Part shown: in pieces, positions 9,588 to 19,915 of the stretch
Layout: each line of letters starts with the position of its first letter
Numbering within the stretch: position 1 is the stretch's first letter
Assembly (NCBI RefSeq): GCF_034424155.1
Contig: NZ_CP139992.1
Span: 2,372,012-2,436,011 of the forward strand
Direction of reading: 5' to 3'
Length of the DNA stretch: 64,000 bases
Source: Hafnia alvei
GTDB taxonomy: Bacteria; Pseudomonadota; Gammaproteobacteria; Enterobacterales; Enterobacteriaceae
The notes under the pieces: model-generated
Told to the model about the DNA's origin: nothing
Database searches by the model: none
The model's input: the letters and a program-made list of their open reading frames with translations, nothing else
Position numbers and translations under genes: made by a program

Positions 9588-11676
9588 TCTGTTTGCAGCG
9601 CTGAAAAAAGACAAGTTGTGGGACTTCAAAGGCGGCATTCATCCGCCTGAAATGAAGCACCCATCCAGCCATGTTCCGCTGCGCCATGTTTCGCTGCCGC
9701 CGATGTTGATTATTCCCGTTCAGCAACATATCGGGCCGGAAGGTGAACTGTTAGTCAAGGTCGGCCAGCACGTCATGAAAGGTCAGCCGCTCACGCGCGG
9801 CACAGGTCGCATGCTGCCGGTTCACGCTTCTACTTCAGGGGTGATTAGCGCCATCTCGCCTCAGATCACCGCGCACCCGTCGGGCCTGCGCGAAACCTGT
9901 GTTACCCTCATTCCCGATAATCAAGACCGCTGGGGAGAGTTGCATCCGGTCGCGGATTACCGCGCAGAGTCACCGCTAGCCCTCACTGAGCTTATCCATC
10001 AGGCGGGTATTGCAGGCTTAGGCGGTGCGGGCTTTCCGACTGGGAACAAATTGGAAGGCGGCTACGGCAAAGTTGAAACGCTGATTATCAACGCCGCCGA
10101 GTGCGAGCCCTATATCACCGCCGACGATCGTCTGATGCGTGAACATGCCGCTGAAATCATCACCGGCTGCGAAATTCTGCGCCATATTTTGTCACCTCAG
10201 CGCACCCTGATTGGTATTGAAGATAACAAGCCGGAAGCCATCGCGGCGCTGAAGCTCGCATTGCAAGGCCACGACGATATCAAACTGCGGGTAATCCCGA
10301 CTAAATACCCTTCCGGCGGTGCCAAACAGCTCACCAAAATTCTCACAGGGATGGAAGTGCCTTTTGGCAAACACTCCGCTTCTATCGGCGTTTTAATGCA
10401 AAACGTCGGAACGGTGTATGCGATCAAACGCGCCATTATCGACGGTGAGCCGTTGATTGAACGCGTGGTCACGCTTACCGGTGAATTGATGAAAAAACCG
10501 GGCAACGTGTGGGCTCGCTTAGGCACGCCGGTTAAACATCTTTTGCAGGCCGGTGAATTTGAAGCTCAGAACCGCTCGCCGATGGTGATTATGGGCGGCC
10601 CATTGATGGGCTTTACCCTCGCCTATCTCAATGTGCCGATTGTTAAAATCAGCAACTGCATTTTAGCACCGTCAAAAAGTGAGTTTGACGAAGCCAGTGA
10701 AGAGCAGGCCTGCATTCGCTGTAGCCAATGCGCCGATGCCTGCCCTGCGGGTCTTTTACCACAGCAGCTTTATTGGTTTAGCCGTGGTCAAGAACATGAG
10801 AAAGCGCGCCAGCATCATCTGTTCGATTGCATCGAATGCGGCGCCTGCGCCTACGTTTGCCCAAGCAGCATTCCGCTGGTGCAGTACTACCGCCAAGAGA
10901 AGGCTGAAATTAAAGCCGCCGATCAGGAAGCCGCACGAGCCGCTCAGGCGAAAGAGCGCTTCGAAGCTCGTCAGGCGCGTTTAGAACGTGAAAAAGCCGC
11001 TCGAGAACTGCGCCATAAACAGGCCGCGGTGAAAGTGACCGAAACCGACCAAAGTGCGGTACAGGCTGCGGTAGCGCGCGTCAAACAGCGTCAGGAACAG
11101 CAAAACGGTATCAGCTCAATTCATCCGTTTAACAACGATCAGGAAGATAACAGCATTCGCGCAGCTCGTGAGGCGCGTAAAGCCTTGGCTCGCGAACGTA
11201 AGCAGGAAAATGTTTCTCAACCTGAAACCGAAGCCGATCCGCGTAAGGCAGCCGTTGCCGCCGCGCTCGCTCGCGTTAAGGCCAAAAAAGCCGCTCAGGC
11301 GAATACCGCTGAAGGTGCTACGACGGCCGATGAGAATATCGTTGTTCCTACTGACGTTGCTGAAGATCCACGCAAAGCCGCCGTTGCGGCCGCTATCGCG
11401 CGCGCCAAAGCGAAAAAAGCGAATGTCACTTCTGCTGTGGAGCAAGCAGAAACTACCGTTGAGGCCGATCCGCGTAAGGCCGCTGTGGCCGCGGCGATTG
11501 CGCGCGCTAAAGCAAAAAAAGCGGCTCAGGCTCAAGAAACCGATACGGTTTCAGCGCCATCTAATGAAGGCATTGATACCCAACAAGACCCACGCAAGGC
11601 CGCCGTTGCAGCCGCCATTGCCCGTGTAAAAGCGAAACAGGCCGCGCAGAAATCCGCCGCGGTTAACGAGGAATAA
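9580..11676 (+). CDS. rsxC: RsxC, NADH-binding/iron-sulfur subunit with repeat tail
   Basis: Peripheral subunit of the Rsx complex carrying the NADH/FMN site and two 4Fe-4S clusters. The ATG at 9580 gives [16 protein letters not shown], aligning with E. coli RsxC; a TTG/ATG-type upstream extension would run into rsxB. Motifs: [13 protein letters not shown] near 150, [15 protein letters not shown] near 175, then [14 protein letters not shown] near 378 and [14 protein letters not shown] near 417. The last 150 residues are Ala/Lys/Arg-rich with four copies of a [19 protein letters not shown] unit starting at nt 11236, 11365, 11467 and 11587. Length 698 aa; E. coli K-12 has 740 with more repeat units. 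It abuts rsxD. Confidence 0.96.
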   Translation: MFNLFAALKKDKLWDFKGGIHPPEMKHPSSHVPLRHVSLPPMLIIPVQQHIGPEGELLVKVGQHVMKGQPLTRGTGRMLPVHASTSGVISAISPQITAHPSGLRETCVTLIPDNQDRWGELHPVADYRAESPLALTELIHQAGIAGLGGAGFPTGNKLEGGYGKVETLIINAAECEPYITADDRLMREHAAEIITGCEILRHILSPQRTLIGIEDNKPEAIAALKLALQGHDDIKLRVIPTKYPSGGAKQLTKILTGMEVPFGKHSASIGVLMQNVGTVYAIKRAIIDGEPLIERVVTLTGELMKKPGNVWARLGTPVKHLLQAGEFEAQNRSPMVIMGGPLMGFTLAYLNVPIVKISNCILAPSKSEFDEASEEQACIRCSQCADACPAGLLPQQLYWFSRGQEHEKARQHHLFDCIECGACAYVCPSSIPLVQYYRQEKAEIKAADQEAARAAQAKERFEARQARLEREKAARELRHKQAAVKVTETDQSAVQAAVARVKQRQEQQNGISSIHPFNNDQEDNSIRAAREARKALARERKQENVSQPETEADPRKAAVAAALARVKAKKAAQANTAEGATTADENIVVPTDVAEDPRKAAVAAAIARAKAKKANVTSAVEQAETTVEADPRKAAVAAAIARAKAKKAAQAQETDTVSAPSNEGIDTQQDPRKAAVAAAIARVKAKQAAQKSAAVNEE
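11236..11640 (+). repeat. Imperfect coding repeats in rsxC tail
   Basis: Four in-frame copies of an alanine/lysine-rich unit of about 21 residues ([19 protein letters not shown]) are separated by variable acidic linkers, giving spacings of 129, 102 and 120 nt. Charge alternation and high Ala content predict helix. Unit number varies between relatives, so the tract probably expands and contracts by recombination. Confidence 0.85.
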
Positions 11677-12729
11677 ATGGCTTTTAGAATCGCCAGTTCA
11701 CCCTTTACTCATAATCAGCAATCAACTCAGCGCATCATGCTATGGGTGATTTTTGCCTGTATCCCTGGCATTGCTGCTCAAGCCTATTTCTTTGGCTATG
11801 GCAATCTGATCCAATGCGCATTGGCCATTGTGACGGCGCTGCTGACCGAAGCGCTGGTTTTGCGCTTGCGTCATCGAAACGTAGCTAAAACCTTGGGTGA
11901 TAATTCCGCCCTGCTGACGGCGTTGCTGCTGGGGATCAGTCTGCCTCCGCTTGCGCCTTGGTGGATGGTGGTATTAGGCACGGTCTTCGCCATCGTGATT
12001 GCCAAACAGCTGTACGGTGGTTTGGGGCAAAACCCGTTTAACCCTGCGATGATTGGCTATGTCGTTTTGCTGATTTCGTTCCCAGTGCAGATGACCACGT
12101 GGTTGCCGCCAGAGAGCTTGATGAGCGCCCCGCTGAATGTGAATGATACGCTGCTGCTTATTTTTAGCGGGCATACCGCTGACGGCACGGTCATCCATCA
12201 GCTGATTCAAACCGCCGACGGCATCAGCCAAGCCACGCCGTTAGACAGCTTTAAAACCAGTCTTCGCTCTGGCCATGACGTGGCTGAAATTCTGCGTCAG
12301 CCAATTTATCAAGGCGAATTTGCCGGTTTAGGTTGGCAGTGGGTAAATGCCGGGTTCTTGCTGGGTGGTATCGTGTTACTGCTGCGCGGTGTGATCCATT
12401 GGCAGATCCCTGTGAGCTTCATTGTGGCCTTAGCGGCATGCTCGGCTCTCGGCGGTTATTTCTCTCCTGAAAGCGCAGTGCCGCCGATGTTAGAGCTGTT
12501 CTCCGGCGCAACCATGCTGGGGGCTTTCTTTATTGCTACCGATCCAGTGACGGCATCCACCACACCGCGCGGGCGTTTGATTTTTGGTGGGTTGATTGGC
12601 GCATTAGTGTGGATTATCCGTACCTATGGTGGCTATCCAGACGGCGTGGCCTTTGCCGTGCTGCTGGCGAATATCACCGTACCGCTAATCGATCACTACA
12701 CCAAACCACGCGCTTACGGACATCGCTAA
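11677..12729 (+). CDS. rsxD: RsxD, flavin-linked membrane subunit
   Basis: Integral membrane subunit of 350 residues (E. coli 352), RnfD/NqrB family. Multiple helices; the covalent-FMN region is visible as [20 protein letters not shown] near residue 270, in which the conserved Thr of the DPVTAST-like segment carries the flavin. The ATG follows the rsxC stop directly (TAA-ATG). An N-terminal segment [15 protein letters not shown] matches E. coli. It is part of the rsxABCDGE operon and of the proton- or ion-coupled core of the complex. Confidence 0.97.
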   Translation: MAFRIASSPFTHNQQSTQRIMLWVIFACIPGIAAQAYFFGYGNLIQCALAIVTALLTEALVLRLRHRNVAKTLGDNSALLTALLLGISLPPLAPWWMVVLGTVFAIVIAKQLYGGLGQNPFNPAMIGYVVLLISFPVQMTTWLPPESLMSAPLNVNDTLLLIFSGHTADGTVIHQLIQTADGISQATPLDSFKTSLRSGHDVAEILRQPIYQGEFAGLGWQWVNAGFLLGGIVLLLRGVIHWQIPVSFIVALAACSALGGYFSPESAVPPMLELFSGATMLGAFFIATDPVTASTTPRGRLIFGGLIGALVWIIRTYGGYPDGVAFAVLLANITVPLIDHYTKPRAYGHR

Positions 12730-12738
12730 GGAAACGCT

Positions 12739-13380
12739 ATGCTTTCAACTATGCGCCGCCATGGCACCACGCTGGCATTGTTTGCCGTATTAGCCACAGG
12801 TCTGACGGCGGTGGTGAATGAATTAACCAAAGACACCATTGCTCATCAGGCCGAACTACAGCAAAAACAATTATTTGATCAGGTTCTGCCAACCGAGATG
12901 TATAACAACGAACTGCAACATGAATGTTACGTTGTCACGGATAAGCGTCTTGGGTCTGCTGCACCGCACCATTTATATCTAGCACGCAAAGATGGCGTAC
13001 CGGTGGCTGCCGCGGTTGAGTCTACGGCACCCGATGGCTATTCCGGAGCGATTCAACTGCTGGTTGCCGCTGATTTTTCCGGTAAGGTGTTGGGCGTACG
13101 CGTTTTAGAGCATCATGAAACGCCCGGTCTTGGGGATAAAATTGATGCCCGAATTTCTGACTGGATTAACAGCTTCCGTAATCAAACCGTTCACGGTGAT
13201 AATGACCCACGCTGGTTTGTGAAAAAAGACGGCGGCATGTTTGATCAGTTTACCGGTGCCACCATTACGCCACGCGCGGTCGTCAATGAAGTTCGCCATA
13301 CGGCGGTTTTCTTACAAGAGAACCGCGAACGTATTGAATCCATGCCACGCTGCCAGATAACAGCAGGAGAAAGTAACTGA
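12739..13380 (+). CDS. rsxG: RsxG, covalent-flavin periplasm-facing subunit
   Basis: RnfG/NqrC-type subunit of 213 residues (E. coli 206), with one N-terminal membrane anchor and a periplasmic FMN-binding domain. The covalent flavin attachment motif [12 protein letters not shown] (S/T-G-A-T) is near residue 173; [10 protein letters not shown] near 130 is also conserved. AAGGAAACGCT provides a ribosome-binding site. The stop overlaps the rsxE ATG by one base (TGATG). Confidence 0.97.
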   Translation: MLSTMRRHGTTLALFAVLATGLTAVVNELTKDTIAHQAELQQKQLFDQVLPTEMYNNELQHECYVVTDKRLGSAAPHHLYLARKDGVPVAAAVESTAPDGYSGAIQLLVAADFSGKVLGVRVLEHHETPGLGDKIDARISDWINSFRNQTVHGDNDPRWFVKKDGGMFDQFTGATITPRAVVNEVRHTAVFLQENRERIESMPRCQITAGESN

Positions 13381-14078
13381 TGAGTGAAGCCAAAACGCTG
13401 CTGGCAAATGGCCTGTGGAAGAATAACTCCGCGCTGGTTCAGTTGCTCGGCTTGTGTCCTTTGTTGGCGGTATCCTCTACCGCCACCAACGCGCTGGGCC
13501 TGGGGCTGGCAACCACGTTAGTGCTGGTTTTCACCAACAGCGCCGTTTCTGCCCTGCGCCGCTGGGTTCCGCACGAGATCCGTATTCCAATTTATGTGAT
13601 GATCATCGCCTCGGTGGTGAGCACCGTGCAGATGCTGATCAACGCCTATGCCTTTGGGCTCTATCAGTCGTTGGGGATTTTCATCCCGCTTATCGTCACC
13701 AACTGTATCGTGATTGGCCGCGCCGAGGCTTACGCGGCTAAAAATCCGGTCGGTCTTTCTGCCATTGACGGTTTAGCAATGGGGCTGGGCGCAACCTGCG
13801 CGCTGTTCGTCTTGGGTTCGCTACGCGAAATCTGCGGCAACGGTACGCTGTTTGACGGCGCCGATTTATTGTTGGGCTCTTGGGCCAAATCATTACGCAT
13901 TGAAATCTTCCACACCGATACGCCATTCCTACTGGCTATGCTGCCACCCGGCGCATTCTTGGGCCTAGGATTTTTGCTGGCGCTGAAGTATGTTATTGAT
14001 CAGAAAATGAAAGCACGTCAGGCAGCGCGTCAAACGGTTGCTCCGACTCTCGATAATGGAAGTGAACGAGCACTATGA
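13380..14078 (+). CDS. rsxE: RsxE, electron-transport complex membrane subunit
   Basis: Membrane subunit of 232 residues (E. coli 231), homologous to RsxA and inserted in the opposite topology in known complexes. The matching motifs are [18 protein letters not shown] near 16 and [18 protein letters not shown] near 98, again with the paired conserved cysteines. Its last codons overlap nth by four bases (ATGA), so nth is expected to be translated from the same mRNA, as in E. coli. Confidence 0.97.
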   Translation: MSEAKTLLANGLWKNNSALVQLLGLCPLLAVSSTATNALGLGLATTLVLVFTNSAVSALRRWVPHEIRIPIYVMIIASVVSTVQMLINAYAFGLYQSLGIFIPLIVTNCIVIGRAEAYAAKNPVGLSAIDGLAMGLGATCALFVLGSLREICGNGTLFDGADLLLGSWAKSLRIEIFHTDTPFLLAMLPPGAFLGLGFLLALKYVIDQKMKARQAARQTVAPTLDNGSERAL

Positions 14079-14716
14079 ATCAGGAAAAGCGCACGCTGAT
14101 CCTCAAGCGGCTACAAGAGAATAATCCTCATCCCACCACTGAATTGGCCTACAGCTCAAATTTCGAGTTGCTGATTTCCGTGCTGCTATCGGCGCAGGCT
14201 ACCGATGTGAGCGTAAACAAAGCAACGGCGTTGTTATATCCGGTGGCAAATACCCCTGCGGCGCTGCTCGAACTGGGCGTTGATGGCATCAAGCAGTACA
14301 TCAAAACCATCGGCTTGTATAATAGCAAAGCAGAAAATATCGTTAAGACCTGCCGGATCCTGCTTGATGAGCATAATGGTGAAGTGCCAGAAAACCGCGC
14401 TGCGCTTGAAGCTCTGCCCGGCGTTGGCCGCAAAACAGCCAACGTGGTGCTCAACACCGCCTTTGGTTGGCCAACAATTGCCGTAGATACGCATATATTC
14501 CGCGTGTGTAACCGCACCAGTTTTGCTCCGGGAAAAAACGTTGATGAAGTCGAAGCCAAGCTGTTAAAAGTCGTCCCGAAAGAGTTCAAGCTTGATTGTC
14601 ATCACTGGTTAATTTTGCACGGCCGCTACACCTGTATTGCGCGCAAGCCGCGCTGTGGCTCATGCATCATCGAAGATCTGTGTGAGTTTAAAGAAAAAGT
14701 TTATCCCGAATCCTAA
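14075..14716 (+). CDS. nth: Endonuclease III (Nth)
   Basis: Base-excision-repair DNA glycosylase/AP lyase removing oxidised pyrimidines. The product has 213 residues (E. coli 211). Visible are the helix-hairpin-helix [13 protein letters not shown] with the catalytic Lys near 120, the catalytic Asp in VDTHIFRV near 138, and the 4Fe-4S ligand set C-X6-C-X2-C-X5-C at the C-terminus ([17 protein letters not shown]). It overlaps rsxE by ATGA at the end of the rsx operon. Coupling an Fe-S repair enzyme to the SoxR-reducing system is conserved in E. coli. Confidence 0.98.
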   Translation: MNQEKRTLILKRLQENNPHPTTELAYSSNFELLISVLLSAQATDVSVNKATALLYPVANTPAALLELGVDGIKQYIKTIGLYNSKAENIVKTCRILLDEHNGEVPENRAALEALPGVGRKTANVVLNTAFGWPTIAVDTHIFRVCNRTSFAPGKNVDEVEAKLLKVVPKEFKLDCHHWLILHGRYTCIARKPRCGSCIIEDLCEFKEKVYPES

Positions 14717-14729
14717 TCAAACCGAAACA

Positions 14730-14757
14730 TAATGCGCAGGCATTTTCTTGCGCATTA
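14730..14757 (+). terminator. Hairpin after nth
   Basis: A perfect 9-bp inverted repeat, TAATGCGCA (14730-14738) and TGCGCATTA (14749-14757), begins 13 bp after the nth stop. It has no long T-run, so it may be a weak terminator or an RNA 3'-end stabiliser for the rsx-nth message. Confidence 0.5.
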
Positions 14758-14830
14758 TTGAATTCCGTCTCCCCGATAGACCTCAAATGCCCCCCGCAAT
14801 ATCCTCCTTCGACTGTGAGCGTGTTCGCTT

Positions 14831-14851
14831 TTTTCACAATATGTGTGAAAA
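14831..14851. promoter_or_regulatory. Perfect dyad upstream of dtpA
   Basis: TTTTCACA-N5-TGTGAAAA is a perfect 8-bp inverted repeat about 480 bp upstream of dtpA. The TCACA/TGTGA order is inverted relative to a CRP site. I cannot assign it to a known regulator. Confidence 0.4.
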
Positions 14852-14892
14852 GCTATCCCAACGTTGAGATCAAGGGTTTTTGTTGTCATTTT

Positions 14893-14908
14893 TTTGAAAT
14901 AGATCACA
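14893..14908 (+). promoter_or_regulatory. CRP/FNR-like site upstream of dtpA
   Basis: TTTGA-N6-TCACA matches CRP at 9 of 10 core positions. The overlapping TTGAA-N4-ATCAC resembles an FNR site at 8 of 10. dtpA (tppB) is reported to respond to anaerobiosis and OmpR in relatives, so either assignment is possible. It is about 420 bp from the start codon, so any effect would need a distant promoter. The rest of the 14758-15329 gap is AT-rich and shows no gene. Confidence 0.4.
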
Positions 14909-15329
14909 TTTATTAGGTCACGAAAAATAACTATTTTCATACAAAATGTGAATTTTTTGGATAATTATGCACATAAACAGTTATGCATTATTATTACAAT
15001 GACATTTTTATAGAAAGCAGTCGATCACACTGGATATCTTTACAATAGAAGAATATATAACGCAAAGCGCTCTGATTATGATTTAATCAAAACATTAATT
15101 TGGGAAAGAGCAAAAACACAATGCTTCACTCTGCATAACATTTGTAACAACTCGCGGATGTTCTGCATAGAGTTTATGTAACAGAATATTTCATAGGTAT
15201 TGTCAGACTGCATCATATAGTGAACATTAACCCTCGATCTTCCCACTTATAACAATGCAAAAGGATGCTTCCCCGCATCACTCTTTGTTTCCCTGTCACT
15301 GATGGGGTATGAAAAAATTCGAGGTATTT

Positions 15330-16841
15330 GTGTCAACCGCAAACAACAACAGTAATAAGGCCGATGAGAGCGTTAGCCTAAACGCCTTTAAACAGCCTAG
15401 AGCTTTCTACCTGATTTTCTCCATCGAACTATGGGAACGTTTTGGTTACTACGGCCTTCAGGGCATCATGGCCGTTTACCTGGTCAAAATGCTTGGAATG
15501 ACCGAGGCCGACTCGATCACCCTGTTCTCTTCCTTCAGCGCACTGGTCTACGGCTTCGTTGCTATCGGTGGCTGGTTAGGCGATAAAGTTCTCGGCGCCA
15601 AACGCGTTATCGTGCTGGGTGCATTAGTCCTCGCCGTAGGTTATGCCTTAGTTGCCTTCTCAGGCCACGACATCACGTGGGTCTACGCAGGTATGGCAAC
15701 TATCGCCGTAGGTAACGGCTTGTTCAAAGCCAACCCATCTTCTCTGCTGTCAACTTGCTATGAGAAAAACGATCCGCGTTTGGACGGTGCATTTACTATG
15801 TACTATATGTCCATCAACATCGGTTCCTTCTTCTCAATGCTGGCAACCCCTTGGTTGGCTGCAAAGTATGGCTGGAACGTCGCATTCTCACTGAGCGTTG
15901 TGGGTATGCTGATCACGCTGGTTAACTTCATGATGTGCCGTCGCTGGGTTAAGAACCAAGGTTCTAAACCTGACTTTGAGTCTCTGAAGTTACACAAACT
16001 GCTGATGACCTTAGTGGGCATCGTCGTGCTGATCGGTGTTTCTTACTGGCTGCTGCATAACCAAATCGTTGCTCGCTGGGCGCTGGCAGTGATTTCTCTG
16101 GGTATCGTTCTGGTATTCGCTAAAGAGACTTTCGCCCTGCACGGTGCTGCTCGTCGTAAGATGATCGTTGCTTTCCTGCTGATGCTGGAAGCCGTTGTCT
16201 TCTTCGTTCTGTATAGCCAGATGCCAACGTCTCTGAACTTCTTCGCAATTCACAACGTTGAGCACTCTATTCTGGGTATCGCGTTTGAGCCAGAGCAGTA
16301 TCAGGCACTGAACCCATTCTGGATCATGGTAGCTAGCCCAATTCTGGCGGCGGTGTATAACAAGATGGGTGACCGTCTGCCAATGCCGCACAAGTTCGCT
16401 ATCGGTATGGTTCTGTGTTCCGGCGCATTCTTAGTGCTGCCATGGGGCGCAACCTTCGCCAACGAACAAGGCATCATGTCTGTAAACTGGCTGATCCTGA
16501 GCTATGCGCTGCAAAGTATCGGCGAGCTGATGATTTCTGGTCTGGGTCTGGCAATGGTTGCACAGTTGGTTCCACAGCGTCTGATGGGCTTCATCATGGG
16601 CTCTTGGTTCCTGACTACCGCTGCTGCTGCGCTGATTGCAGGTAAAGTTGCTGCGCTGACCGCTGTACCTTCTGACGTACCAGATGCTCACGCATCACTG
16701 GCTATCTATAGCCACGTGTTTATGCAGATTGGTATCGTAACGGCTGTTATCGCCGTGCTGATGATGCTGACCGCGCCTAAACTGAATCGTATGACTCAGA
16801 GCAGCGATGAAGAAGTCGCTCGCGAAGCTGCGACTGCTTAA
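15330..16841 (+). CDS. dtpA: DtpA, proton-dependent di/tripeptide permease
   Basis: Inner-membrane POT/PTR-family proton symporter for di- and tripeptides, 503 residues (E. coli 500), about fourteen membrane helices. Signature segments are [20 protein letters not shown] near 30, the [12 protein letters not shown] region near 125, and [17 protein letters not shown] near 400. I chose the GTG at 15330, which has GAGG 6 nt upstream and yields MSTANNNS-, aligning with E. coli MSTANQ; the ATG at 15309 would add seven residues with no family support. A strong terminator follows. Confidence 0.96.
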   Translation: MSTANNNSNKADESVSLNAFKQPRAFYLIFSIELWERFGYYGLQGIMAVYLVKMLGMTEADSITLFSSFSALVYGFVAIGGWLGDKVLGAKRVIVLGALVLAVGYALVAFSGHDITWVYAGMATIAVGNGLFKANPSSLLSTCYEKNDPRLDGAFTMYYMSINIGSFFSMLATPWLAAKYGWNVAFSLSVVGMLITLVNFMMCRRWVKNQGSKPDFESLKLHKLLMTLVGIVVLIGVSYWLLHNQIVARWALAVISLGIVLVFAKETFALHGAARRKMIVAFLLMLEAVVFFVLYSQMPTSLNFFAIHNVEHSILGIAFEPEQYQALNPFWIMVASPILAAVYNKMGDRLPMPHKFAIGMVLCSGAFLVLPWGATFANEQGIMSVNWLILSYALQSIGELMISGLGLAMVAQLVPQRLMGFIMGSWFLTTAAAALIAGKVAALTAVPSDVPDAHASLAIYSHVFMQIGIVTAVIAVLMMLTAPKLNRMTQSSDEEVAREAATA

Positions 16842-16862
16842 TCTCTTCAGGCTATCATTATG

Positions 16863-16890
16863 AAAAACGCCCTCATGGGCGTTTTTTTTT
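16863..16890 (+). terminator. dtpA terminator
   Basis: AAAACGCCC-TCAT-GGGCGTTTT stem-loop followed by a run of T, beginning 22 bp after the dtpA stop. A textbook intrinsic terminator. Confidence 0.9.
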
Positions 16891-17026
16891 ATCTGCGAGC
16901 ACCAACAAAAATACATAAACCAGTCACTGACAATTATTCATTGTCGCCGTAATATGGTTCCTCGCTAGGTATATCGATACCCCACACGGGGATATCAATG
17001 TCTCAGGATCGTCTAAGGAGTATTTG

Positions 17027-17632
17027 ATGAAACTGTTTTACAAAGCCGGAGCTTGTTCTCTTTCTCCGCACATTGTTCTGCGTGAGGCTGGGTTAGACTT
17101 TACGATTGAGCGCGTCGATCTTGCTACTAAAAAGACCGAGCACGGTGAAGACTTCCTGAAGATTAACCCGAAAGGTCAAGTACCTGCCCTGCAGTTAGAT
17201 GACGGAAGCCTGTTAACCGAAGGCGTCGCCATTGTGCAATATCTGGCTGACAAGGTGCCAGACCGTAACTTGATCGCACCGGCTGGCTCACTGGCTCGCT
17301 ATCATGCAATTGAGTGGCTGAACTATATTGCCACTGAGTTACACAAAGGCTTTAGCCCACTGTTTAACCCGAAAACGCCTGAAGAATATAAAGCCATCGC
17401 ACGTCAGAAACTGGAACAGCAGTTCGCCTACCTTAATGGTGTACTGAGCAACCAAAGCTATCTGCTGGGCGCACGTTTTAGCGTCGCCGATGCCTATCTG
17501 TTCACCGTGTTAGGCTGGGCTAAAGCCCTGCATTTCGATCTGCCAGCCTATCCAAACATTGTCAGCTATATGGCACGCGTAGCTGCTCGCCCAGCCGTTG
17601 ATGCTGCGCTGACGGCTGAAGGCCTTAAGTAA
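17027..17632 (+). CDS. gstA: Glutathione S-transferase GstA
   Basis: Cytosolic beta-class glutathione transferase of 201 residues, the same length as E. coli GstA. The thioredoxin-fold N-terminus [15 protein letters not shown] contains the beta-class Cys10. Also seen are [14 protein letters not shown] near 50, [11 protein letters not shown] near 63, and His106 in [16 protein letters not shown] lies 6 nt before the ATG at 17027. It detoxifies electrophiles and binds glutathione. In E. coli gstA is followed by pdxY; here the cyn cluster is inserted between them. Confidence 0.96.
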   Translation: MKLFYKAGACSLSPHIVLREAGLDFTIERVDLATKKTEHGEDFLKINPKGQVPALQLDDGSLLTEGVAIVQYLADKVPDRNLIAPAGSLARYHAIEWLNYIATELHKGFSPLFNPKTPEEYKAIARQKLEQQFAYLNGVLSNQSYLLGARFSVADAYLFTVLGWAKALHFDLPAYPNIVSYMARVAARPAVDAALTAEGLK

Positions 17633-17650
17633 TCTGTTTCTGCTTTATCT

Positions 17651-17675
17651 AAAAGGCCCCTCGAGGGTCTTTTTC
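17651..17675 (+). terminator. gstA terminator (shared with cynR)
   Basis: AAAAGGCCC and GGGTCTTTT pair across a short CTCGA-type loop with one G-U wobble, followed by T residues. It lies between the convergent gstA and cynR and overlaps the cynR stop, so it could act in both directions. Confidence 0.7.
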
Positions 17676-18570
17676 ATTTCGAATCAATACCATCCTGCAT
17701 AAATTCGTCGATCATAAGTGACTTAAAGGCATGGCTTGCCGCGCTAATATAGTGCGTTTTATGCAACAACAAGGCTGCCGTGCGTTCGGGTAACGAGGGC
17801 ACCAAACTGATGGCGTGCATTTCACGCTGTTTTTCAATAATGGCCTGAGGAAGCACAGAGACTAATTCACTGCTTTTAACCAAATCGAGGATCGTGCTAA
17901 TGGAATTGGCCTCGATGGCCAAATGCGGTTTTAGCTGATGCTGGTCAAAGTAGCTGTCGATATAGGCACGCGTAGCGAAATCCTGACTTAATAGCGCCAT
18001 CGGCACGGCTGAGATCTCATCCAGCGTCATTTTTTCTTTGCTGTATAGCGGGCTATTTTCCCCCACGGCGACGGCCAGTACTTCAGAAAACAGAGGGAGA
18101 TAATCGATATGTTCAGCGTTGTGAGAAACAAACGCCAAGCCGAGATCCAACTCATTTTCCTGCAAGTCTTTTTCTAACTGCTCCTGCGAGAGCTCACGCA
18201 GATGCAGCTGAATGTTGGGATATAGCTGATAAAAACGTTTAAACAACGGGCCGATCAAATAGGCGCTAAACGTGGGCGTAAAGCCAACCCGTAAACTTCC
18301 TCGGCTTAAATCCTGCACATCATGGATCGCTCGATACCCCATTTCTAGCTCATTCAGCGCACGACGCGCATGTTCAAGGTAGACCTCTCCCACGTCGGTT
18401 GGACGCACTATCCGGTGTGAACGATCGAGCAAAGCAACGCCCAACTGTTCCTCTAACTGCTTAATTTTTTGCGAGAGCGCGGGTTGAGAAAGGCAGACCT
18501 CTTCTGAAGCGCGGGTGAAATTTCGATGTTTGACAACGGAAAGAAGAGCACGGAGATTGCGGAGAAACAT
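17674..18570 (-). CDS. cynR: CynR-like LysR regulator
   Basis: LysR-type transcription factor of 298 residues. The N-terminal winged helix (about 1-60, FTRASEEVCLSQPALSQKIKQLEEQLG) precedes an effector domain containing RAIHDVQDLSRGSLRVGFTPTFSAYLIGPL, which closely follows E. coli CynR (299 aa). The gene is divergent from cynT with 107 bp between, the same arrangement as E. coli cynR/cynTSX. It is expected to activate cynTS with cyanate and repress itself. Confidence comes from both sequence and position. Confidence 0.9.
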   Translation of the reverse strand: MFLRNLRALLSVVKHRNFTRASEEVCLSQPALSQKIKQLEEQLGVALLDRSHRIVRPTDVGEVYLEHARRALNELEMGYRAIHDVQDLSRGSLRVGFTPTFSAYLIGPLFKRFYQLYPNIQLHLRELSQEQLEKDLQENELDLGLAFVSHNAEHIDYLPLFSEVLAVAVGENSPLYSKEKMTLDEISAVPMALLSQDFATRAYIDSYFDQHQLKPHLAIEANSISTILDLVKSSELVSVLPQAIIEKQREMHAISLVPSLPERTAALLLHKTHYISAASHAFKSLMIDEFMQDGIDSK

Positions 18571-18591
18571 AACACCTACTATTCAAAAAAA

Positions 18592-18606
18592 TTATACAAA
18601 GTATAA
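18592..18606. promoter_or_regulatory. CynR operator candidate
   Basis: A perfect dyad, TTATAC-AAA-GTATAA, containing the LysR T-N11-A motif. It lies in the cynR-cynT divergent region, 22 bp from the cynR start codon and 71 bp from cynT. It is the most symmetrical element there. Confidence 0.65.
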
Positions 18607-18677
18607 AAAATGGCACTTAGACATTATAGAGAAATAACCGCATTCTTGCTGCACGTTTTAGCACGCAGGAAAATATG

Positions 18678-19340
18678 ATGCAGAACATCATCAAAGGCTT
18701 TTTAAAATTTCAGCAGGAATGCTTTCCGCAGCGTACCAAGCTGTTCAAAGATCTGGCGAATAACCAGAGCCCTAGCGTCCTTTTTATAACTTGTTCCGAC
18801 AGCCGTGTTGTGCCGGAATTTCTGACTCAGCAGGAACCAGGCAATCTTTTCGTTATTCGCAATGCGGGTAATCTGGTTCCCTCTTACGGCCCTGAAGTCG
18901 GCGGTGTTTCCGCCAGCGTTGAATACGCGGTAGCCGCTTTAGGCGTAACCGATATCGTAATCTGCGGGCATTCCGACTGCGGAGCCATGACGGCGATTAA
19001 CCAAGGTGTCAGCCTAGACCATATGCCGATGGTGGCTCAATGGCTGAAACATGCCGATGCTGCCAAACTGGTCAATGCGACCCGTTTCTATGCGTCCGAA
19101 GCCGAGAGCTTGAATGGCATGGTGCAGGCTAACGTCGTAGCACAACTTTCCAACCTAAAAACGCATCCTTCGGTGGCGGTCGCCATCGAGCAAGAACGAC
19201 TCAACCTGCACGGCTGGGTCTACGACATTGAGAGCGGAGAAATGCTGACCCTTGAAGGGAAAAGCAAACAATTCGTTTCGCTGAGTGAAAATCCTTACGC
19301 ATGCGCTTTAGCATCACACCGCGCAGCCAATGCAGCCTAA
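18678..19340 (+). CDS. cynT: CynT, beta-carbonic anhydrase
   Basis: Zinc enzyme that hydrates CO2 to bicarbonate, keeping bicarbonate available during cyanate breakdown by CynS. The 220-residue product (E. coli 219) has the zinc/active-site motifs CSDSR near 39-43 and HSDCG near 98-102, plus [15 protein letters not shown] near 65 and [10 protein letters not shown] near 180. ATGs at 18675 and 18678 are both possible; 18678 has better AGGA spacing (7 nt) and aligns with E. coli. cynS follows 25 bp later. Confidence 0.95.
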   Translation: MQNIIKGFLKFQQECFPQRTKLFKDLANNQSPSVLFITCSDSRVVPEFLTQQEPGNLFVIRNAGNLVPSYGPEVGGVSASVEYAVAALGVTDIVICGHSDCGAMTAINQGVSLDHMPMVAQWLKHADAAKLVNATRFYASEAESLNGMVQANVVAQLSNLKTHPSVAVAIEQERLNLHGWVYDIESGEMLTLEGKSKQFVSLSENPYACALASHRAANAA

Positions 19341-19365
19341 TTCATTGACTATTTTGGAGAACATT

Positions 19366-19836
19366 ATGACTCAAACACTGACCACTCAAAACGCACGTAT
19401 CACCCTGACAGAAAACATTATTATGGCCAAAATGGCGAAAAATCTGTCTTGGCAGGATCTGGCCGACGGCACGAATATGAGTATCGCCTTCGTTACCGCA
19501 GCGTTATTAGGCCAACATCCATTGCCGGAACATGCCGCGCAAAAAATCGTAAAACAACTCGAGCTGCCAGAAGATGCCGCTTTGTTATTGCAGGCGATAC
19601 CATTGCGCGGTTCTATTCCTCAGGGCATCCCAACCGACCCAACCATTTATCGTTTCTACGAAATACTGCAGGTTTATGGCACTACGTTGAAAGCGTTGGT
19701 GCACGAACAATTCGGCGATGGCATCATCAGCGCCATCAACTTCAAGCTGGATATTAAGAAAGTGGAAGATCCTGACGGAGGTTCACGCGCAGTGATTACT
19801 TTTGACGGGAAATATTTGCCAACCAAACCATTCTAA
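19366..19836 (+). CDS. cynS: Cyanate hydratase CynS
   Basis: Cyanase converts cyanate plus bicarbonate to ammonia and CO2 (via carbamate); decameric in E. coli. The product has 156 residues, the family length. The N-terminal helix-turn-helix-like domain is followed by the catalytic region [18 protein letters not shown] (Arg near 96, Glu near 99) and [14 protein letters not shown], containing the active-site Ser near 122. The C-terminus GKYLPTKPF is invariant. I chose the ATG at 19366 with TTGGAGA 6-11 nt upstream; the longer frame beginning at 19330 overlaps cynT. Confidence 0.97.
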   Translation: MTQTLTTQNARITLTENIIMAKMAKNLSWQDLADGTNMSIAFVTAALLGQHPLPEHAAQKIVKQLELPEDAALLLQAIPLRGSIPQGIPTDPTIYRFYEILQVYGTTLKALVHEQFGDGIISAINFKLDIKKVEDPDGGSRAVITFDGKYLPTKPF

Positions 19837-19849
19837 TTTTAGGCAAATA

Positions 19850-19890
19850 AAAAATCCCCCAGCGGTCGTGTTTAACCACTGGGGGATTTA
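19850..19890 (+). terminator. cynTS terminator (bidirectional)
   Basis: A long stem, AAATCCCCCAG-GGT paired with ACC-CTGGGGGATTT across a short loop, flanked by A- and T-rich ends. It lies between convergent cynS and pdxY and could serve both. Confidence 0.85.
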
Positions 19891-19915
19891 TTGATAACGT
19901 ACTATACAGCCGCTT

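Noticed and set aside
11116-11535. 139-codon minus-strand frame opposite the rsxC tail
   Set aside because: It arises from the biased composition of the Ala/Lys repeats and has no ribosome-binding site or family features.
15060-15095. FNR site near TGATTTAATCA upstream of dtpA
   Set aside because: The dyad has a 1-bp centre and does not give the TTGAT-N4-ATCAA spacing.
15309-15329. ATG seven codons upstream of dtpA
   Set aside because: The GTG at 15330 has the better-placed GAGG and matches the family N-terminus.
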